Shown: one piece after another, positions 5,022 through 8,214 of the stretch
Layout of the letters: each line of letters opens with the position of its first letter
How positions within the stretch are numbered: the first letter of the stretch is position 1
Source: Haloarculaceae archaeon
GTDB taxonomy: Archaea > Halobacteriota > Halobacteria > Halobacteriales > Haloarculaceae
Direction of reading: 5' to 3'
Length of the DNA stretch: 8,214 nucleotides
Assembly: GCA_028274885.1 (NCBI GenBank)
Contig: JAQCMX010000004.1
Location: 1 to 8,214 of the forward strand
Position numbers and translations under genes: made by a program
Notes under the pieces: generated by a model
What the model saw: the letters and a program-made list of their open reading frames with translations, nothing else
What the model was told of the DNA's origin: nothing
Database searches by the model: none

Positions 5022-5043
5022 GTACAATAGGCGTTTCGCTTTC
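5022..5043 (-). promoter_or_regulatory. Promoter of tRNA-Asn
   Basis: Read on the minus strand, GCGAAACGCCTATTGTACC has a BRE-like CGAAACG and a TATA-like CCTATTGT. The latter lies about 27-34 bases before the tRNA 5' end at 4997. The arrangement parallels the tRNA-Ser promoter (CGAAAG plus an AT-rich box). Confidence 0.5.
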
Positions 5044-5090
5044 CAGCCCGCACCGACACGCTTTCACGTACTTGCGGACAATCCGAGAGC

Positions 5091-6449
5091 ATGACCCGGG
5101 AGTTCAAGACAGTCTGTGAGCGGGTCCGCGAGCGTGTCGAGCCCGACGCCGAGGAACGGCAGACGCTTGCAGCAGTCCGCGAGGAACTCGTCACACGCAC
5201 GGAGTCCGCGTTCGCGGACCTGCCCGTCGAGGTCGAGATCCAACACGTCGGTTCCACCGCCCGTGACACGTGGCTGGCGGGCGAGCGCGATATCGATCTG
5301 TTCGTGGCCTTTCCGCCATCGCTCGACCGTGAGGAACTCGAAGCGTTCGGTCTCAAAATCGGTCACACCGTGTTGCCCAACGGCACCGAGGAGTTTGCGG
5401 AACACCCCTACGTCGTCGGGGAGGTCGGCGGGTTTGCGGTGGATCTTGTCCCCTGCTATGCCGTCGACGACGCGACAGCGATTCAGTCGGCCGTCGATCG
5501 GACGCCGTTTCACAACAGCTACGTGAGCGAGCGCCTCGATTCCGACCTCGCAGGTGACGTACGGGTATGCAAGCAGTTTTTTAACGGGATCGGCGTCTAC
5601 GGCAGCGATCTGCGCACGAAGGGGTTTTCGGGTTTTCTGACCGAACTGCTGGTACTCGAGTACGGGGGGTTCCGGTCGCTGGTGGACGCCGCCACGGGCT
5701 GGCACCCACCAGTCCAGTTCGACCCGGCCGATCACGGTACTACCGCCTTCGACGATGCGCTGGTTGTCGTCGACCCGACGGACCCGGACCGCAACGTTGC
5801 GGCGGTCTGTTCGGCGGCAAACGTGGCTCGCGTCCAGCACTTCGCCCGGGAACTGGTTGCGAAACCCCGGATCGCGCTGTTCGAGTCGGCCGCGCCCGCG
5901 CCACTCGAAGCGCAGGCGGTCCGCACGGCGTTTGCCGACCGGGAAACGGTACCGGTCGCCGTTCGCTTCGACGCTCCCGACGTGGTCGACGATCAACTGT
6001 GGCCACAGCTCGAACGGTCCCGAGAGGGGATCGGGGACGAACTCGATCGTCGCGGGTTCGACGTACTTCGCAGTGTCGCCCTGGCCGACGAGACAGCTGT
6101 CTTACTTTTCGAACTCGCTGTCGCCGAACGGCCCCGGATCGAACGCCACGACGGCCCCCCGGTCCACGTCCGCGAACACGCACGTAAGTTCTGCGATGCG
6201 TACGCCGGAGCGGACGTCTACGGACCGTTCATCGAGGGGAACCGGTACGTCGTCGAACGCGAACGGGCGTTCGAGACCGCGGCAGCGTTGCTCGGTAGCG
6301 ACGCTATCTTTGATGTCGCGCTCGGCGCACACGTCGAGTCAGCACTCGAAGACGGCTACGACCTGCTCGTGGGCGAGGGGATTGGGGAACTGGCCGAGGC
6401 CTTTGGCCGGGAACTTGCCCGCTATCTGTCCCCGACGCCGCGGGGCTAA
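5091..6449 (+). CDS. cca: CCA-adding tRNA nucleotidyltransferase (archaeal class I)
   Basis: The enzyme adds or repairs the 3' CCA of tRNAs using CTP and ATP without a nucleic acid template. The 452 residues match the archaeal family length. The polymerase-beta-type nucleotidyltransferase head occupies about 1-150. It has VGSTARDTW (53-61), the metal-binding pair Asp67/Asp69 in ERDIDLF, and the third carboxylate Asp118 in FAVDLVPCY, matching Glu59/Asp61/Asp110 of the Archaeoglobus enzyme. VRVCKQFFNGIGVYGSDLRT and FSGFLTELLVLEYGGF (about 160-200) are the conserved central-domain segments, followed by body and tail domains. The ATG at 5091 is the first in frame and fits the family start; only a weak TATA-like CTTTCACGTA lies 21-30 bases before it. 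It shares a 93-base divergent region with tRNA-Asn, and both nearby tRNAs lack CCA and need this enzyme. The archaeal sequence type is unlike bacterial class II CCA enzymes. Confidence 0.95.
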   Translation: MTREFKTVCERVRERVEPDAEERQTLAAVREELVTRTESAFADLPVEVEIQHVGSTARDTWLAGERDIDLFVAFPPSLDREELEAFGLKIGHTVLPNGTEEFAEHPYVVGEVGGFAVDLVPCYAVDDATAIQSAVDRTPFHNSYVSERLDSDLAGDVRVCKQFFNGIGVYGSDLRTKGFSGFLTELLVLEYGGFRSLVDAATGWHPPVQFDPADHGTTAFDDALVVVDPTDPDRNVAAVCSAANVARVQHFARELVAKPRIALFESAAPAPLEAQAVRTAFADRETVPVAVRFDAPDVVDDQLWPQLERSREGIGDELDRRGFDVLRSVALADETAVLLFELAVAERPRIERHDGPPVHVREHARKFCDAYAGADVYGPFIEGNRYVVERERAFETAAALLGSDAIFDVALGAHVESALEDGYDLLVGEGIGELAEAFGRELARYLSPTPRG

Positions 6450-6522
6450 ACACCGCTGTTTCCGGAGGGTTGTGCTCGCGGTTGGTATCGGATAGTGCCT
6501 TCCCGAACAGACACCGACAGTC
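6450..6522. other. Convergent 73-base intergenic spacer
   Basis: The spacer separates the stops of cca (plus) and the deacetylase gene (minus). I see neither a clear T-rich terminator nor a hairpin on either strand. Confidence 0.4.
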
Positions 6523-7533
6523 TCACACACCGTCGAAGTCCTGTTCGCGGACCGTCTCCAAGATCGCCTCGGCGTCGTCGCTGATCCCGGCATCGTCACT
6601 GACGGGTTGGTACCCATCGAAGACCTCGTGGACCATCCTGATGCTGTCCGAGAGGGTCTCGAGTCCGTATCCGCCCTCGAGAATGAATCCAAGCGCTGCA
6701 TCGGCATCCAAGGCAAGATCGCGCACACTGGCAGCCAGGCGGCCGTATCCCTCCGTCGAGACACGCATCCGCGAGATCGGATCGTGTTCGTGGGCATCAA
6801 AGCCCGCACTGATCAACAGCAGTTCGGGGTCGAAGGCGAGCAGCGCGGGGCGGATCGGGTCATCGAGCGCTGTCAGGAACCCCTTGTGAGTCGTCCCGGG
6901 CGGGAACGGAACGTTCAGCGTTGTCCCCTCGCCGGGACCGGTACCGGTTTCGGCCACCTGCCCGGTCTCCGGATACAGGTCATCCTCGTGGATAGAGGCG
7001 TAGAACACATCCGAACGGTTATAAAAGAGGTCCTGCGTGCCGTTCCCGTGATGGACGTCCCAGTCGATAATCGCGACACGCTTGGCGTCCCCGCTGTCGA
7101 TCGCCGACTGTGTCGCGACCGCAGCGTTGTTGAAAAAACAAAACCCCATCGCATCGTCAGCAACGGCGTGGTGTCCCGGTGGCCTGCCGATCGAAAACGG
7201 GGTGTCGCGCCCGTCTGCACCCGCCAGAGCGCTCCGTGCGGTCCACTCGGCGAGACCGGCACTCGCGAGTGCGGCTTCCCAGGTGTTCGAGACCGCAACC
7301 GTGTCCCCATCCCAGTTGCCACCCCCGTCGGCACAGAACGACTCCACGTCGTCAACGTACCCCTCGTCGTGGATCGCAGTAACCTGTTCGCGCGAAGCCG
7401 ACTCGGCGTCGACGTACCTGACACCGCGTGCGTCGGTGAGTCCCCGACGGATGGCGCGGAGTCGGTCGGGGCTCTCCGGGTGGCGGGGGCCAGTCTCGTG
7501 TTCGAGGCAGGTCTCGCGGTAACCGAAGTTCAT
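6523..7533 (-). CDS. Histone deacetylase family (acetylpolyamine/acetyl-lysine amidohydrolase) protein
   Basis: Members of this arginase-fold family remove acetyl groups from lysine side chains or small acetylated amines with a Zn2+ centre. The 336-residue protein has HPESPDR (18-24), which is typical of the AcuC/class II branch. It also has RPPGHHA (117-123, the His121/His122 charge relay), GFCFFNN (130-136), DWDVHHGNGTQ (157-167, Zn ligands Asp159 and His161), GFDAH (244-248, Zn ligand Asp246) and EGGY (286-289, transition-state Tyr). All catalytic residues are present, so it should be active. The ATG at 7533 overlaps the stop of the histone gene (ATGA), so it is translated from the same message. 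From memory, the Haloferax volcanii homologue HdaI lies near its histone gene and was reported essential. The substrate here is unknown; lysines in DNA-binding proteins or other cytoplasmic proteins are candidates. Confidence 0.94.
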   Translation of the reverse strand: MNFGYRETCLEHETGPRHPESPDRLRAIRRGLTDARGVRYVDAESASREQVTAIHDEGYVDDVESFCADGGGNWDGDTVAVSNTWEAALASAGLAEWTARSALAGADGRDTPFSIGRPPGHHAVADDAMGFCFFNNAAVATQSAIDSGDAKRVAIIDWDVHHGNGTQDLFYNRSDVFYASIHEDDLYPETGQVAETGTGPGEGTTLNVPFPPGTTHKGFLTALDDPIRPALLAFDPELLLISAGFDAHEHDPISRMRVSTEGYGRLAASVRDLALDADAALGFILEGGYGLETLSDSIRMVHEVFDGYQPVSDDAGISDDAEAILETVREQDFDGV

Positions 7534-7970
7534 TCGAAGTAATGTTCGAGTTGAAAGTACTGTCCGATGTCGTCAGCCGTGATCGTCCGGCGTTGCGCGT
7601 GTCGAGCGAGAAGTGCAGCGGCCGCAGCGATCCGGTTGGCGAACGCTTCGAGCTGTGCCGCCAGAACGATCCTGGCGTCCATAGAGACACGGTACCGGTC
7701 GTCGATATCGAGGCGCGCGATCCGATCGACCGGCGCGATCGGCAGGGCGACCGTGTCCCTGTCCGGGGGATCGGTACCACCGAAATCCGTCGCCATTAGC
7801 GTCTTTCTGTGGTCCTGATCCGCACGCACTGCTGCGGTCTGTGCCCGTTTTGCACCTTCGGACTGGATACGGCGAGCCAACTCCTCGGCGGCGTCCGCAC
7901 TGACACGCAGTCCGTCTGCATTCTCCCGGATGATGTCGTCGACGGGGGCAAACGGTAGCTCGACACTCAT
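7530..7970 (-). CDS. Archaeal histone doublet (two tandem histone folds)
   Basis: The 146-residue protein is two fused archaeal histone folds. Fold 1 is about 5-63 (LPFAPVDDIIRENADGLRVS ... RKTLMATDF). Fold 2 is about 76-141 (LPIAPVDRIARLD ... RHAQRRTITADDIGQYF). A short acidic Gly/Pro/Asp linker (64-75) joins them. Each fold has the LPxAPVxxI N-terminus and the R[KR]T loop with its partner Asp (R55-K56-T57/D62 and R127-R128-T129/D134), as in HMfB. The fused pair should fold as a pseudo-dimer that binds and bends DNA, as proposed for haloarchaeal HstA/HpyA histones, which in some species act more like regulators than abundant packagers. Start ATG 7970 fits the TATA box 25-30 bases upstream. 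An in-frame TTG at 7979 is rejected. Only two lysines occur (41 and 56). The deacetylase gene follows with a 4-base overlap. Confidence 0.94.
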   Translation of the reverse strand: MSVELPFAPVDDIIRENADGLRVSADAAEELARRIQSEGAKRAQTAAVRADQDHRKTLMATDFGGTDPPDRDTVALPIAPVDRIARLDIDDRYRVSMDARIVLAAQLEAFANRIAAAAALLARHAQRRTITADDIGQYFQLEHYFE

Positions 7971-7994
7971 ACCCCACAACCAGGCTGTAGCCGC

Positions 7995-8012
7995 CTTAAG
8001 CGTTTTCGAACA
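7995..8012 (-). promoter_or_regulatory. Promoter of the histone-deacetylase operon
   Basis: On the minus strand TTCGAAAACGCTTAAG presents a BRE-like CGAAAACG directly before a TATA-like CTTAAG (7995-8000), 25-30 bases before the histone ATG at 7970. Transcription would start at or very near the ATG. The whole promoter is squeezed into the 44 bases after the stop of the upstream gene. Confidence 0.6.
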
Positions 8013-8014
8013 CG

Positions 8015-8214
8015 TCAGAGAATTTCGTCCGCGTCGAGTCGGTCGCCACGGAGCGTCCCGCGTGCGGTCACTTCCTCACCGAGACGGAGCGTCGCGTCGG
8101 TTTCGACGCTCATCGTCTCCGTGCCGTCGTCGAGGACGACTGGATCACCCGTCTGGACGACGGTCCCGGTGAATTCCCGTCCCTCGCCGTTTCTGGATTC
8201 GTCAGCCCTCTCAG
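8015..8214 (-). CDS. Predicted small OB-fold protein, C-terminal part (runs off the window)
   Basis: The last 65 codons of a minus-strand gene are visible, ending in TGA at 8015-8017; the start lies beyond base 8214. The segment begins with a flexible charged stretch (ERADESRNGEGREF). It continues with alternating short strands: TGTVVQTGDPVVLDDG, TMSVETDATLRLGEEVTARG, and TLRGDRLDADEIL. The pattern, with G-x-V at the first strand and RGxLRGDRLDA near the end, is typical of one OB-fold barrel in small haloarchaeal nucleic-acid-binding proteins. That is a fold-level inference, not a family match. The gene is on the same strand as the histone operon and 44 bases upstream of it, so read-through into the histone gene is possible despite the separate promoter. 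Confidence 0.65.
   Translation of the reverse strand, partial: ERADESRNGEGREFTGTVVQTGDPVVLDDGTETMSVETDATLRLGEEVTARGTLRGDRLDADEIL

Noticed and set aside
5064..5996. 310-residue minus-strand ORF opposite cca
   Set aside because: It overlaps the clearly identified CCA-adding enzyme and the divergent promoter region; its composition is that of an antisense reading.
6607..7542. 311-residue plus-strand ORF opposite the deacetylase
   Set aside because: The minus-strand protein has every catalytic motif of the family; the plus-strand frame has none.

Overview
The window looks like haloarchaeal chromosome (class Halobacteria; genus not determinable from this sequence). The proteins are acidic, with many Asp/Glu and few Lys. 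Coding regions are GC-rich. Several genes have an AT-rich TATA element about 25-30 bp before the ATG and almost no leader, as is usual in these archaea. The tRNA genes have no encoded CCA, and the gene set is archaeal: DtdA, archaeal-type CCA-adding enzyme and a histone doublet.

Layout. (1) Bases 1-1566 are gene-poor and look accessory. They hold a start-less ORF remnant on the minus strand, one credible small winged-helix gene (447-722, minus), and an 844-base gap packed with inverted repeats. The gap includes an 80-nt hairpin at 893-972 whose non-Watson-Crick pairs are nearly all G-U if read as minus-strand RNA. (2) Bases 1567-4434 form a compact plus-strand block: a COG1777-type HTH regulator, D-aminoacyl-tRNA deacylase (dtdA), a RidA-type enamine/imine deaminase with its own strong promoter, and a two-helix membrane protein that starts on the base after the ridA stop. 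(3) Bases 4435-5090 carry tRNA-Ser(GGA) on plus and tRNA-Asn(GUU) on minus, converging. (4) Bases 5091-6449 encode the archaeal CCA-adding tRNA nucleotidyltransferase, divergent from tRNA-Asn. (5) Bases 6523-7970 on the minus strand are a two-gene unit, a two-histone-fold protein followed by a histone-deacetylase-family enzyme. They are joined by an ATGA start/stop overlap. (6) The right edge holds the C-terminal part of a small predicted OB-fold protein on the minus strand.

How the genes fit together. Several products deal with tRNA maturation and quality control: CCA addition, removal of D-amino acids from tRNA, and removal of reactive enamines by RidA. A chromatin-like pair (histone plus deacetylase-family enzyme) follows. 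The least explained part is the hairpin cluster at about 741-1190, which may be a decayed IS200/IS605-derived palindromic element or an uncharacterised structured RNA locus.
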